From an uncultured Myxococcales bacterium (lineage in GTDB: Bacteria > Myxococcota_A > UBA9042), in contig CAIMLR010000020.1 in assembly GCA_903842345.1 (NCBI GenBank), positions 62,001-126,000 of the forward strand: DNA of 64,000 nt, read 5' to 3'. Under the pieces are notes generated by a model that saw nothing but the letters and a program-made list of their open reading frames with translations, had not been told where the DNA came from and searched no databases. Position numbers and translations under genes: made by a program. Every line of letters begins with the position of its first letter. Position 1 is the first letter of the stretch. Shown piece by piece: positions 1 through 9,691 of this stretch.

Positions 1-1145
1 CGGGGCTGGATCCGCACGTCGCGCGCGCCGTCGGCGAGGATGACCCGCAGCGCGCCGGGCGGCTCTTCTATCAGGGCCTCTGGACCGCGACGCTTGGCGC
101 GCTTCCTCTCATGGCGCTCATCGGGCTTTCCGGCCATGGGCTGCGCTGGATGGGCCAGGATCCGCGGCTGATGGATGACGTTGAGGTGCTCCTCGACTGG
201 TCCGCCATCGGCATCCTGCCGGCCATGTGGTTCGCCGCGTCGCGCTCGTTCCTGTCGGCGATCGGCCAGCCCGCCATCGTGATGCGCGCCGCCGTGCTCT
301 CCAACGTCGTTCACGCCGCGCTCTGCCTGTGGCTCGGGCTGGGCGGCTTGGGGCTGCCGCCCATGGGGATCCGCGGCATCGCGCTGGCGTCGGTGCTCGG
401 CCGCGTGCTCATGGTGGCGCTCCTGTGGCTCGGCGTGCGCTACAGCAAGTCGCTCGCGCCGTTCCGTTCGCCGTTCGCCTGGCCGGAGTGGCCGCTGCTG
501 CACACGGTCCTCCGTTCCGGGCTGCCGTTGGCGCTGCAGTATGGTCTCGAGGCGTCCGGCTTCGCGCTCGTCACGTTCTGGATGGGCCTGCTGGGGCCGG
601 AAACGCTGGCGGCGCATGAGGTGGCGCTGAACATCGCCTCGCTGGCGTTCCAGGTGCCGTTCGCCGTCTCGACCGCGGCGGCCATGCGCGTCGGGTACGC
701 GGTCGGTCGCCGCGATGGCCCGGGCATCGGTCTCGCCGGCTGGACGGCGCTGCGCGTCGGCGTCGCGTATTCCGCGCTGTCGGGCTGCGTCATGCTGCTC
801 CTGCGCACGCCGATGGCGCAGCTGTACTTGCCGCACGGCGATCCGCTCGTGCTCGCTGTCACCTGCCATTTCCTCGGCATCGCGGCGGCGTTCCAGTTGG
901 CAGATGGCGCACAGGCCATCGGTTTTGGCGTCCTGCGCGGGCTGGACGACACGCGCGTGCCGGTGCTTTTCAACCTGCTCGGCTTCAGCCTTCTTGGGCT
1001 GCCGCTGGGTTATTGGCAAGTGTTTGTCCGGCACGGCGATCCGGCGTGGCTGTGGTGGGGCCTGTCGCTGGCGCTGGGTGTGGTGGCGGTGTCCCTGGCG
1101 CTGCGCTTTGCCTGGCTGCTGCGGATGCGCCGCCTGCTCCCGTAG
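1..1145 (+). CDS. MATE-family multidrug/Na+ efflux transporter, C-terminal part (5' end outside window)
   Basis: Frame is open from position 3 upstream of the ORF-track start (GLDPHVARAVGEDDPQRAGRLFYQGLW...); multi-TM protein with MATE-like repeats (AAHEVALNIASLAFQVPFAVSTAAAMRVGYAVGRRD). Confidence 0.85.
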   Translation, partial: GLDPHVARAVGEDDPQRAGRLFYQGLWTATLGALPLMALIGLSGHGLRWMGQDPRLMDDVEVLLDWSAIGILPAMWFAASRSFLSAIGQPAIVMRAAVLSNVVHAALCLWLGLGGLGLPPMGIRGIALASVLGRVLMVALLWLGVRYSKSLAPFRSPFAWPEWPLLHTVLRSGLPLALQYGLEASGFALVTFWMGLLGPETLAAHEVALNIASLAFQVPFAVSTAAAMRVGYAVGRRDGPGIGLAGWTALRVGVAYSALSGCVMLLLRTPMAQLYLPHGDPLVLAVTCHFLGIAAAFQLADGAQAIGFGVLRGLDDTRVPVLFNLLGFSLLGLPLGYWQVFVRHGDPAWLWWGLSLALGVVAVSLALRFAWLLRMRRLLP

Positions 1146-1148
1146 GCG

Positions 1149-2327
1149 CTATTTTCCCGGCCACAAAAGCGGCGCTGCGGCCTTTGCGAGGTGCTCCGCC
1201 ATCCGCTGGTGCCCGGCCGCGTTTGGGTGCGTCACGTCAAGCTCTTCACCGGGCTTCTGGTACTTGTGGAAGTCCTCGCCGCGGAAGGAGTCGACAACGC
1301 GCGTCGTCGTGAACCCCTGGTCCTTGGCCGCGGCAATCGCGCGATCGTACAGCCCCATGCAGACCGGGTTGTCAAAACGCTCCACGATGGGCAGCGTCGC
1401 AAACAGCACGCGGAGGTGATCGCGCTCGGCGATGAGCCGCATCCGCTCCAGGCTGTTGCGCACCACGAGGTCAAAAGCGTAGTCCGTGTGCAGGTACGCG
1501 AAGCCGTCGCAGAACGTCCCGCCGGTCGCCAGCAGCAGCAGCGGCGCAAACTGAAACAGGAAGAAGCTGTTGCCCATGCGGCGAAAGCCGCCATTTTGCA
1601 GGAACGGATCGTTGAGCACGTACGTCCACAGGACCAGGTCGGGCTCGTAGCGCAGGCCCACCTTCTCCAGCAGCCGCTCTTCCTGGATCGAGTTGTAGCC
1701 CTCGCAGGACACGTTCACGACCTCCGGCTTGATGCCCGGCGGCGCGGCGGCCCGCAGGAGCTGTTCCAGCAGATGTGGAAAACGTTGGGCAAACGGCAGC
1801 GAACCTTCATTGGGCACGGAATCGCCCAGCAGCACGATGCGCACCACGCCAGGCGGTTTGGGCACGGCGTGCGGCACGTCAAAGAGCCCGTCGTCGGTAA
1901 TGCGCATGCTCCAGGCGTTGCCACGCGCCCGCACTTCCGCGCCCGGACGGTAGGTGAAGCGCAGCAGCCCGTCCTTGGAGAGCGCGATGCGCGAATTGGC
2001 GATGTCGACGTCCCGCGAGGCCAGGCGCCACTCCGCGACAAGCACGAGCGTCGGCACCGCAAAGACCACCGTCAGCAGCGCGATCCGGACGATCTTCTGG
2101 CGGATGAACGCGGCGCCGATGAAAAGCGCGACGAGCAGCACCGTGAGGACGTGGAACGGATCGCCGATGGGGAAATCCGGGTCCGTCGCCCGCACGGCCC
2201 AGATCTCCAGCAGCACGACGAGCAGGAGGAAGGCGAGCGTCGTCCGCGGGCCAAAGCGCTGCGGCTGCGGGGATTTGGTCGAGGGCACGGCGTGACTCAG
2301 CAGGGCAAAGGCCCGCCAAATGACCAT
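1149..2327 (-). CDS. Membrane-anchored SGNH/GDSL-like hydrolase family protein
   Basis: N-terminal TM segments, then VLLGDSVPNEG and DVTHPNAAGH blocks typical of SGNH hydrolases; start trimmed to ATG at 2327. Confidence 0.65.
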   Translation of the reverse strand: MVIWRAFALLSHAVPSTKSPQPQRFGPRTTLAFLLLVVLLEIWAVRATDPDFPIGDPFHVLTVLLVALFIGAAFIRQKIVRIALLTVVFAVPTLVLVAEWRLASRDVDIANSRIALSKDGLLRFTYRPGAEVRARGNAWSMRITDDGLFDVPHAVPKPPGVVRIVLLGDSVPNEGSLPFAQRFPHLLEQLLRAAAPPGIKPEVVNVSCEGYNSIQEERLLEKVGLRYEPDLVLWTYVLNDPFLQNGGFRRMGNSFFLFQFAPLLLLATGGTFCDGFAYLHTDYAFDLVVRNSLERMRLIAERDHLRVLFATLPIVERFDNPVCMGLYDRAIAAAKDQGFTTTRVVDSFRGEDFHKYQKPGEELDVTHPNAAGHQRMAEHLAKAAAPLLWPGK

Positions 2328-2356
2328 AACAACCCGATGCGGGAAGTCAATCGCGC

Positions 2357-4099
2357 TTACGGAACCGCGCCGTTGGCGATCCAGTCCTTGATCTGCTGGA
2401 TTTGCGGCGCGGTCAGGCTGCCCGGATTGTTTTGCGGCATGCGGCTGCCACAACCGGCGGTCAGCGGAATGCTCGTGTCGACCTTCATCACAATCTCGCT
2501 CTGCAACGGTTGGCCCTTGACGACCCACTTGGGCAGGGCGCACGCCGCCTTGGCCGTCTGACCGACGAGCGCTGCGGCGGTCCACGCGCCGTGGCAGGTC
2601 GCGCAGACGGGCTTGAAGATGGCGGTGTTGACGTCGTCAAACGTCGGCCCGCAGCCGGGGACCGACGTGCTGCTGTCGCACGCGCCGCTGCTGGCGTTGC
2701 AGGTATCGGCTGTGCAGAGCATCCCGTCGTCGCAGCTCTTGGCGGTTCCGGGCGTGCATGCGCCTCCGAGGCAGAGGTCGTTGAGCGTGCAAGCGTTGCC
2801 GTCTGAGCAAGCCGTCATGTCCGGGCCGCTGCCGTGGGTGCAGGTGCCCGCCGCGTCGCAGGTGTCGAGGGTGCAGGTGTTCCCGTCGTCGCAGTTCTTG
2901 GGTGCGCCGGGCGCGCAGGTGCCGCCGCCGCAGGCGTCGCCGATCGTGCACGGGTTGTTGTCGTCGCAGCTCCCGATCGCGTTGGGGTGCTGGCAGCCGC
3001 TCTGCGGGTTGCAGCTGTCCGTGGTGCAGCTGTTGCTGTCGTCGCAGGTCTTGGTGTTGCCGGGCGCGCCGGAGCCGCCGCATTGGCCCGCCGTGCAGGT
3101 GTCGAAGAGCGTGCACGGATTGCCGTCGTCACACGTCGTCCCGTTGGCGGCAGCGACGTGGGTGCAGGCGTTGGTGCCCACGGTGCAGTTGTCCAGCGTG
3201 CACCACTCGCCGTCGTCGCAGGAGACGGTGCCAAAGCTGAGTTGGCCGGTGACCGGATCGCAGCTCACAAGCTGGCAAGGCTGCAAAGGCACGGTGGCAA
3301 TGACCGGCGTTCCCGCGCACGCACCGGACGCGAGGCACACGTCATTGGACGTGCACGGGTCCGAGTCATTGCACGCGATGGGCAAGCCGCCCGTGGCGGC
3401 GAAAGGCTTGAACACGCAGCCTTTTACCTTGTCGCACGACGCGAGCACGCAGCCCGACGTGTTGCTGCACATCACGGGCGCACTCCCGCCGCAATCGCCC
3501 GCGTTGCAGGTCTCGCCCTCCGTACAGGCGTCGCCGTCGTCACAGGCCGCGCCATCGGTGCCTGGCTTGACCTTGGGCACGCATTGACCGGACTTCGGGT
3601 CGCAGACGTTGAGGGTGCAAACCGACGTCGGATCCGCGCAAAGGCCTACCGCGCCAACGCAGATTCCGCCCGCCGCGCAGACGTCGCCGTTCGTGCAGGC
3701 ATTGCCGTCGTCACAGTTGGTTCCGAGCGGGATCGGCGTGCTGTCGTCGCACTTGTCATTGATGCACGCCCATTTGTGGCACGTCGCAGGTTTGCCGGCG
3801 CACTTCATCGGGTCGCACGCGGCTGTCGCGTCCACGTCAACACTCGCGTCAGTCCCCGGCGCCGCGTCGCTGCCCTGAGCGTCGATTGCATCCGCGGCTG
3901 CGTCGGCGTCGGCTGCGGCGTCTGTGGCCCCTGACGCATCGGTTCCTGCGGCGTCCGTGCCCGCCGCGTCAGCTGCGTCGGCGCTCGCGGCGTCCTCCGC
4001 GGTCACGGCCGTGTCACCGCCCTCCGTTGCTGTCGTCGGTGAGCTGCACGCACCCAGCCAGAAGCAGGCCACAAAAATCCCTACCGTTTCCTTGCGCAT
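2357..4099 (-). CDS. Cys-rich repeat lipoprotein with C-terminal CxxCH (cytochrome c-like) segment
   Basis: Lipobox LGAC, Asp/Ala-rich tether, multiple C-DDGN-CT repeats, C-terminal VCATCHGAW...MPQNNPGSLTAPQIQQIKDWIANGA. Confidence 0.75.
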   Translation of the reverse strand: MRKETVGIFVACFWLGACSSPTTATEGGDTAVTAEDAASADAADAAGTDAAGTDASGATDAAADADAAADAIDAQGSDAAPGTDASVDVDATAACDPMKCAGKPATCHKWACINDKCDDSTPIPLGTNCDDGNACTNGDVCAAGGICVGAVGLCADPTSVCTLNVCDPKSGQCVPKVKPGTDGAACDDGDACTEGETCNAGDCGGSAPVMCSNTSGCVLASCDKVKGCVFKPFAATGGLPIACNDSDPCTSNDVCLASGACAGTPVIATVPLQPCQLVSCDPVTGQLSFGTVSCDDGEWCTLDNCTVGTNACTHVAAANGTTCDDGNPCTLFDTCTAGQCGGSGAPGNTKTCDDSNSCTTDSCNPQSGCQHPNAIGSCDDNNPCTIGDACGGGTCAPGAPKNCDDGNTCTLDTCDAAGTCTHGSGPDMTACSDGNACTLNDLCLGGACTPGTAKSCDDGMLCTADTCNASSGACDSSTSVPGCGPTFDDVNTAIFKPVCATCHGAWTAAALVGQTAKAACALPKWVVKGQPLQSEIVMKVDTSIPLTAGCGSRMPQNNPGSLTAPQIQQIKDWIANGAVP

Positions 4100-4213
4100 C
4101 GTCCACCGCTTGATTTGTTCTACCCAAAAAGGCCGCCGGCCCGCATGCACACATCTGCTCACACACTACGGGAAGCCTTGGGTTCCTGCAATCAGTAATC
4201 GCCGCGCGCGGGT

Positions 4214-4242
4214 GGACATCCGTCGTTGGCCAACCTAGCATA
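4214..4242 (+). promoter_or_regulatory. Candidate sigma70-type promoter for pssA-like gene
   Basis: TGGACA - 17 bp - TAGCAT, 30 bp upstream of the start at 4272. Confidence 0.35.
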
Positions 4243-4271
4243 GCCGCGCGGTTGGCCGTTTCGACCGACAG

Positions 4272-5057
4272 GTGCAGCGCGTGCGTCTCTTTCCTCCCGT
4301 GCCCTGGCGCACCATCCCGCCAAACCTCATCACCGCCACGGCGATGGCATGCGGTCTCTACTCGATCTTTCTGTCGCTCTCCGGCGGCAGTCTCAGCCAC
4401 GCTGCGTGGTACGTCCTGCTCGCCACCTTGCTCGACAAAGCCGACGGCAGCGTCGCCCGCGCGCTCAAGGGCTCGTCCGAATTTGGCGTGCAGTTTGACA
4501 GCTTCGCCGACGCCGTCGCCTTTGGCCACGCACCCGCCGCGCTCGTGTTCGCGTCCGCGCAACAGCTCGCGCCGCTCGCGTGGGGGCAGGGCACCCGCGT
4601 GCTGGGCCTGCCGTCCGTCGGCCTGCTCGGCGGCATTTGCCTCGTCTACGCCATCATGACGTCGGTGCGGCTCGCGCGCTTCAACGTCATCACCGCAGAG
4701 ATGGGGCCCAACCTGTTTCTCGGCTTGCCTTCCACGCTGTCCGGCGGGCTGATCTGCAGCGCGTTCCTTTCGCTGGAAGAACTCAACATCGGTTCACCGG
4801 TGTTCTATCAGCTGTTCCCGGCGTTGCTCGTCCTCAACGCCGCGCTGATGGTCTCCAACCTGCCGTTGCCCAAGCTGCACCTCTCTGCCCATCCGCTGGC
4901 CAAAGTGCTGCAGATCGGCGCGGGCGTTGCGGTGTACGTGACGATTCTGGCGCGCATGGGCTTTGTGTTCGTGCTTGCACTCCTGCTCGGCTATCTGGCC
5001 GTGGGATTTGGTATCCAGGGCCCGCGCATGTGGCGCGAACGGCAGCAGCACAGCTGA
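4272..5057 (+). CDS. pssA: CDP-alcohol phosphatidyltransferase, probable CDP-diacylglycerol--serine O-phosphatidyltransferase
   Basis: CDP-alcohol phosphotransferase signature DG-x2-AR-x8-G-x3-D-x3-D (DGSVARALKGSSEFGVQFDSFAD), multi-TM. Confidence 0.8.
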   Translation: MQRVRLFPPVPWRTIPPNLITATAMACGLYSIFLSLSGGSLSHAAWYVLLATLLDKADGSVARALKGSSEFGVQFDSFADAVAFGHAPAALVFASAQQLAPLAWGQGTRVLGLPSVGLLGGICLVYAIMTSVRLARFNVITAEMGPNLFLGLPSTLSGGLICSAFLSLEELNIGSPVFYQLFPALLVLNAALMVSNLPLPKLHLSAHPLAKVLQIGAGVAVYVTILARMGFVFVLALLLGYLAVGFGIQGPRMWRERQQHS

Positions 5058-5069
5058 TTTGGCGATCTC

Positions 5070-5936
5070 ATGGCGCTCCTGACAATCGCTGCGGCGGACG
5101 GCACGGAACTGAGCGTGCGCGACACGGGGCGCCGCAATGGCCCGACCGTGCTCCTGTGCGACGGCGTCGGCTGCGACGGCTACATCTGGCGCTACCTCCG
5201 GCCGCATCTTGAAAAGACCTGCCGCGTCGTGCACTTTCACTACCGCGGCCACGGCCAGTCTGAAATCCCGGCGGATCGCACCACGTTGAGCATCGAGCAA
5301 TGCGCGGACGACGCGTGGCACGTGCTCGACCAGCTCGGCGTGGCGGACGCGGTGCTCATGGGCCATTCCATGGGCGTCCAGGTCATCCTGGAAGCGGCGT
5401 GGCGGCAGCGCGCCCGTACGCGTGCAGTCGTCGCGCTGTGCGGCGCGTTTGAGAGGCCGCTGGACACGTTCCACGGTTCGGACTTTGGTCACCGCATCCT
5501 GCCGCTGGTGACCGGCGCGGCGTTTCGCTGGCCCGCCAAGCTGCGCGACCTCTGGCAGCGCGTTGTGCCGACCGAGACCGCGTGGAAGATGGCGGTCGCA
5601 ACGGAGCTGAACGCCGCGATGGTGCGCCGCGACGATTTCCTGCCCTATCTCCAGCACATGGCGCGCATGGACCCGGTGATCTTTGTCCACTATCTGCAAA
5701 GCGTGGCAGATCACAGCGCGCGGCCTTGGCTGCGCAGTCTGCGGATGCCAGTGCTTGTGGTGGCGGGTGAGCGGGACAACTTCACGCCGGCGCACGTTTC
5801 GCAGCGGATGACGCTGCTCTTGCCGAATGCGGAGTATTGCCTCGTGCCGTCAGGCTCGCACGCGGCGCCGATTGAACTGCCGGACTTGATTGAGCTGCGT
5901 CTGGACGCGTTCGTTCGGCGTCACGAGCTGTGGTAG
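5070..5936 (+). CDS. Alpha/beta-fold hydrolase
   Basis: GHSMG nucleophile elbow, HFHYRGHGQS, C-terminal GSHAAPIE. Confidence 0.85.
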   Translation: MALLTIAAADGTELSVRDTGRRNGPTVLLCDGVGCDGYIWRYLRPHLEKTCRVVHFHYRGHGQSEIPADRTTLSIEQCADDAWHVLDQLGVADAVLMGHSMGVQVILEAAWRQRARTRAVVALCGAFERPLDTFHGSDFGHRILPLVTGAAFRWPAKLRDLWQRVVPTETAWKMAVATELNAAMVRRDDFLPYLQHMARMDPVIFVHYLQSVADHSARPWLRSLRMPVLVVAGERDNFTPAHVSQRMTLLLPNAEYCLVPSGSHAAPIELPDLIELRLDAFVRRHELW

Positions 5937-5961
5937 GCGCGAAAGCAGGCGCCGCGCCGAG

Positions 5962-6348
5962 TCACACGTCGTAGAAAATCGGATCGTGCACCTTGAGGAA
6001 CGCGTCGAGGATGCGCGATTCTTCCTCAGTCAGGTCTTCAAACTTCACGCCCGCGCCGGCCCGCGCGTGGCTCTGGCCGCCGGCGTCAAACGGCCGCGTC
6101 CAGCAGACAACCGCGTTCTTGTGAAACACGTGGTTGGCGCCGGGGATTGAGAAGCGCACTTCAACCTTGTCGCCTTTCTTGAATGGCTCGTCGGACGCGA
6201 TGAAGAGGCCGCCCGTCGAGATGTTGGCGGTCAGGCCGACAAAAAGCCGGTGATCGGTCGCGACGCCCACCTGGATGTCGTAGCCCTGGCGACCGTTGTC
6301 GCGACGCTCGGAACTGCTGGGGGCACGCTGGTTGGGGACGGAACTCAT
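5962..6348 (-). CDS. PilZ-domain protein
   Basis: RRD...ANISTGGLFIASDEPFKKGDKVEVRFSIPG...GAGVKFEDLTEEE pattern of PilZ proteins. Confidence 0.8.
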   Translation of the reverse strand: MSSVPNQRAPSSSERRDNGRQGYDIQVGVATDHRLFVGLTANISTGGLFIASDEPFKKGDKVEVRFSIPGANHVFHKNAVVCWTRPFDAGGQSHARAGAGVKFEDLTEEESRILDAFLKVHDPIFYDV

Positions 6349-6543
6349 GATCGCCTCGAACGGTGAGAGAGTGGGAGCACTCTCGGGGCTGACTGATGTC
6401 TTGCGCGCTCACGGAATCCGGTGCCGGAAACCAGCGGTCGCTGTGATGGGACAGGTTACTCCGTATTTCCAAACGCGCATCCGTCTAAATCTTTTTTCAC
6501 AACCCACGGCGCCGTTGCAGCGCTTGGGTCGCAAACGGCGCGC

Positions 6544-8181
6544 TCAGTTGCCCAAGCGGACCCGCAGCAGATTGCGGCCGAGCAGGAACAAATCGCCCGC
6601 GCGGAGCGGCGTATCCTGCTTGACGCGCACAAAGGTGCCGTTGGAGCTGCCGAGATCCTTGAGGAAAGCCCGGCCGTTGCGATCCGAGAGGACGGCGTGG
6701 GATCCGGAGACAAAGCCATCCTTGGGGAAGAGGATGTCGCCGCGCTCGCGGCCAAGGAAGACGTCCGGATTGGCGAGCAGATACGCGTTGGCGATCTGGC
6801 GCTGCAGGCCGATCTGGCACAGGCGGCCCCAAACGCCGCGGGGAACCGGCCAGCCGACGACTTCCTGGTCGCCATGGCGGCCGTGTTCCGGCGTCATGCG
6901 CTCGAGGCGTTCAAAGCACAGGACTTCCTGACCGACGCGCATGAAGTCGCCGTGGTGAATCTCGATGGGCGTCGTGATGCGCAGGTACGTGCCGTTGGCG
7001 CTGTCGATCGGCCGGAGCACGACGCGGCCAGGGGCGGCGTCAATCGCGCAGTGGAGTTCGGCGAGGAAGCCGTCGTCGCCGAAGCGGAGTTGGCAGTCCT
7101 CGCCGGCGCCGATGCGGTTTTCCCCGACGTACAGCGGAAACTGTTGGGATTCCTGGCCATTGTCGTCGATGAGCGCCAGCATGCCGATGCGTTCAGCGCG
7201 GGTGCCCGTGACAAACGACGACGAGGTCGCCGTCGCGTGGCGGACGTTGGGGGTCCCGCAGGCACCGCAGAAGCTGTGGCTTGGCGGAACCGGAGTGCCG
7301 CAGCGCTCGCAGACGAGACCCGTCGAGGGGTTGCCGCTGGGCGCGCGCGCGGCGTTCACCTGCACGACGTTCGCGGGTGCCTGCGCGGCGGGCGCGGAGA
7401 TGTGCCCCGCCGATGTGCTGGGGGCAATGCGCGGGTTGACCGTGATCGAGCGCGGCGGCGGCGGCATCTGGCCCGCGGCCCCGAGGGGCTGCGGCGACGG
7501 AACCGTTGGGCGCGAGACCGGTACGCCGGAATGCGTCGGCGCCGCGATCGGCGTCAAATGGCGCGGCGGCGCGATGCCCGTGACGTGCCCGGGCGGATGC
7601 ACCGGTCCGGTCGCAACGCGCGGGGTCGGCTGCATGATCGCGCTGGGCTGTTGAATTGTACCAGTCACCGGACGGTGAAGGGTGCCGGTCACGGGGCGGG
7701 GAACACGGCGCACGGTCCCCGTCTCCAGTTCGGACACCGTCGACGCGCGATTGGGCCGCAGGGGCTGGGGCGTCGGCGGCTCGGCCAGCCCGCCGGGCAA
7801 CGGTTCCGTCGTGCTGGACTGCAGATCCTGATACTCCGTCGGCGGCGGCGGGGGCAGGCGACCGTCCACGCGGCCATCGCTCGCGTCCAGCGTCCGGCCG
7901 CGATCGGCGGCGTGCAGGTCCGTGGACTGCGTCGTCCGGTGGGGCGGCGTCAGGCTCGACGGGCGCAAGACCGCGGGGTTTGTCACCGGCGGCGGAACGG
8001 GATGCAGCGACGATCGGAGCGCAGGGGCGTGCGACGGCGCGGATGGCACGGGAGAAGGCACCGTCGGCGGGCTGACGTAGCCGGACGAAAGCCGCGCGTC
8101 GGGGTTCAGCGAAGCGCCGCACCCCAAGCAAAATCGGTACTTGCCTTCATTGCTGCGGCCGCAGCGTGGGCAGGTGACCAT
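6544..8181 (-). CDS. Double zinc-ribbon, tandem FHA-domain protein
   Basis: CPRCGRSNEGKYRFCLGCG and CERCGTPVPPSHSFCGACG ribbons; two FHA domains ending in DSANGTYL and DLGSSNGTFV. Confidence 0.85.
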   Translation of the reverse strand: MVTCPRCGRSNEGKYRFCLGCGASLNPDARLSSGYVSPPTVPSPVPSAPSHAPALRSSLHPVPPPVTNPAVLRPSSLTPPHRTTQSTDLHAADRGRTLDASDGRVDGRLPPPPPTEYQDLQSSTTEPLPGGLAEPPTPQPLRPNRASTVSELETGTVRRVPRPVTGTLHRPVTGTIQQPSAIMQPTPRVATGPVHPPGHVTGIAPPRHLTPIAAPTHSGVPVSRPTVPSPQPLGAAGQMPPPPRSITVNPRIAPSTSAGHISAPAAQAPANVVQVNAARAPSGNPSTGLVCERCGTPVPPSHSFCGACGTPNVRHATATSSSFVTGTRAERIGMLALIDDNGQESQQFPLYVGENRIGAGEDCQLRFGDDGFLAELHCAIDAAPGRVVLRPIDSANGTYLRITTPIEIHHGDFMRVGQEVLCFERLERMTPEHGRHGDQEVVGWPVPRGVWGRLCQIGLQRQIANAYLLANPDVFLGRERGDILFPKDGFVSGSHAVLSDRNGRAFLKDLGSSNGTFVRVKQDTPLRAGDLFLLGRNLLRVRLGN

Positions 8182-8321
8182 CCGGTTGACTCCCTCAGTC
8201 AGTTGGCAATAGGTGGGTCAAAGCTGACCGGGCTCGGAGTGTCGCTGATCTTGCGTTGCGACGGCAAGGGCTTCTGCGCCATTCCGCGCGCAGGGCTTGC
8301 CAAGGGTCGCCGGATGCGGCA

Positions 8322-8344
8322 CAAGACGCTTCGGCTCCGTCTTG
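8322..8344 (+). promoter_or_regulatory. Hairpin in the leader of the BMC operon
   Basis: Perfect 7-bp inverted repeat CAAGACG-N9-CGTCTTG directly upstream of the start region of the first shell gene. Confidence 0.3.
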
Positions 8345-8354
8345 CCCTGAGGCC

Positions 8355-8978
8355 ATGATGGCAATTGCGCTCCGCACCTTCATCATCTTGGACAGTCTGC
8401 AACCGCAGCTGGCGTCATTCATCGGCAAGACCGCGCGTGGCTTCTTGCCGCTGCCGAACATGGCGAGTTTGTTCGTGGAAATCGCTCCGGGCATCGCGAT
8501 CAATCGCGTGACCGACGTGGCGCTCAAAGCGACGACCGTGGCTCCCGCCATTCAGGTTGTGGAGCGCGCGTTCGGCCTGCTTGAAGTCCATGACGCGGAT
8601 CAGGGCGCCGTGCGCTCCGCCGGCAAGGCCATCCTCGCCGATCTCGGTCTGGAAGAAGGCCAGCGGATGAAGCCGAAGATCGCGACCAATCAGGTGATTC
8701 GCTCGATTGAGCCGTACCAGGCGCAGATCATCAACCGCGATTCAAACGGCATGATGATTCTGCCGGGCGACAGCCTGTTCATTCTGGAAACGGAACCGGC
8801 GGGCTACGCTGCCTACGCGGCCAACGAAGCGGAAAAAGCCGCGAACGTAAAGTTGATCGAGGTCCGGCCGTTCGGCGCCTTTGGGCGACTGTGGATGGCG
8901 GGTTCTGAGAGCGAGATCGACTCAGCGCGAGAGGCCGCGATGGCCGCGCTGAACAACGTCGATGGCATTACCAAGTAA
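8355..8978 (+). CDS. BMC shell protein, tandem-domain BMC-T type
   Basis: [60 protein letters not shown]...[30 protein letters not shown]; two BMC-like halves; resembles a Haliangium ochraceum BMC-T from memory. Confidence 0.85.
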   Translation: MMAIALRTFIILDSLQPQLASFIGKTARGFLPLPNMASLFVEIAPGIAINRVTDVALKATTVAPAIQVVERAFGLLEVHDADQGAVRSAGKAILADLGLEEGQRMKPKIATNQVIRSIEPYQAQIINRDSNGMMILPGDSLFILETEPAGYAAYAANEAEKAANVKLIEVRPFGAFGRLWMAGSESEIDSAREAAMAALNNVDGITK

Positions 8979-9006
8979 CCATTCTTGCAGAAGTAAGGAG
9001 TAGCTC

Positions 9007-9309
9007 ATGTCGGACGCACTGGGAATGATTGAAACGCGCGGCTTTGTCGGCCTGGTTGAAGCTGCAGACGCGATGGTGAAGGCGGCCAAGGTCGAACTCA
9101 TCGGCTACGAAAAGATCGGCGGCGGCTACGTTACCGCGATCGTTCGCGGCGACGTCGCGGCAGTCAAGGCCGCCACGGAAGCCGGCCAGCGCGCGGCGGA
9201 ACGCGTGGGCGAGCTGATCAGCGTGCACGTGATCCCGCGTCCGCACGGCAACGTCGACGCGGTGCTCCCGCTCGGTCGTGGCAAAAAGACGGACCTCTCC
9301 GCTACCTGA
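9007..9309 (+). CDS. BMC shell protein, hexameric BMC-H
   Basis: [57 protein letters not shown]: canonical BMC domain; preceded by AAGGAG. Confidence 0.97.
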   Translation: MSDALGMIETRGFVGLVEAADAMVKAAKVELIGYEKIGGGYVTAIVRGDVAAVKAATEAGQRAAERVGELISVHVIPRPHGNVDAVLPLGRGKKTDLSAT

Positions 9310-9380
9310 ACCGCGTTGCCCGCCTGACGCGTTCGTCCGTAGGGGATGCGCTGCGTCCGCGCGCAAGTTGAGGAAGCAAG

Positions 9381-9677
9381 ATGCTGCTCGGCAAAGTCAT
9401 CGGCACGGTCGTTGCGACCCGCAAAGAGCCAGAACTCAATGGCTTGCGCATGTTGGTCGTGCGTGAATTGGACGGCGCTTACCAGCCCACCGGCAAGATC
9501 GTCGTCGCGATCGACGCGGTTGGCGCGGGTGACGGTGAAATCGTCCTGTTTGCTGCAGGTTCCAGCGCCCGACTGACGGCGGTCACCAAGGACCGCCCGG
9601 TCGACCACGTCATCATGGCGATCGTGGACGCCGTGCAGGCCGATGGCGCGACCGTCTACGACAAGTCGCAAAGCTAG
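9381..9677 (+). CDS. BMC shell pentamer, BMC-P (EutN/CcmL family)
   Basis: [31 protein letters not shown]...[24 protein letters not shown]: EutN/CcmL signature. Confidence 0.95.
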   Translation: MLLGKVIGTVVATRKEPELNGLRMLVVRELDGAYQPTGKIVVAIDAVGAGDGEIVLFAAGSSARLTAVTKDRPVDHVIMAIVDAVQADGATVYDKSQS

Positions 9678-9691
9678 ACTGAGGGCCAACG

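Noticed and set aside
2637-3934. Multiple overlapping ORFs within the Cys-rich repeat gene
   Set aside because: Alternative frames of periodic repeats; only 2357-4099 (-) has a lipobox and coherent Cys spacing
5962-8181. PilZ and FHA genes as members of the BMC operon
   Set aside because: Opposite strand to the shell genes; at most shared intergenic regulation
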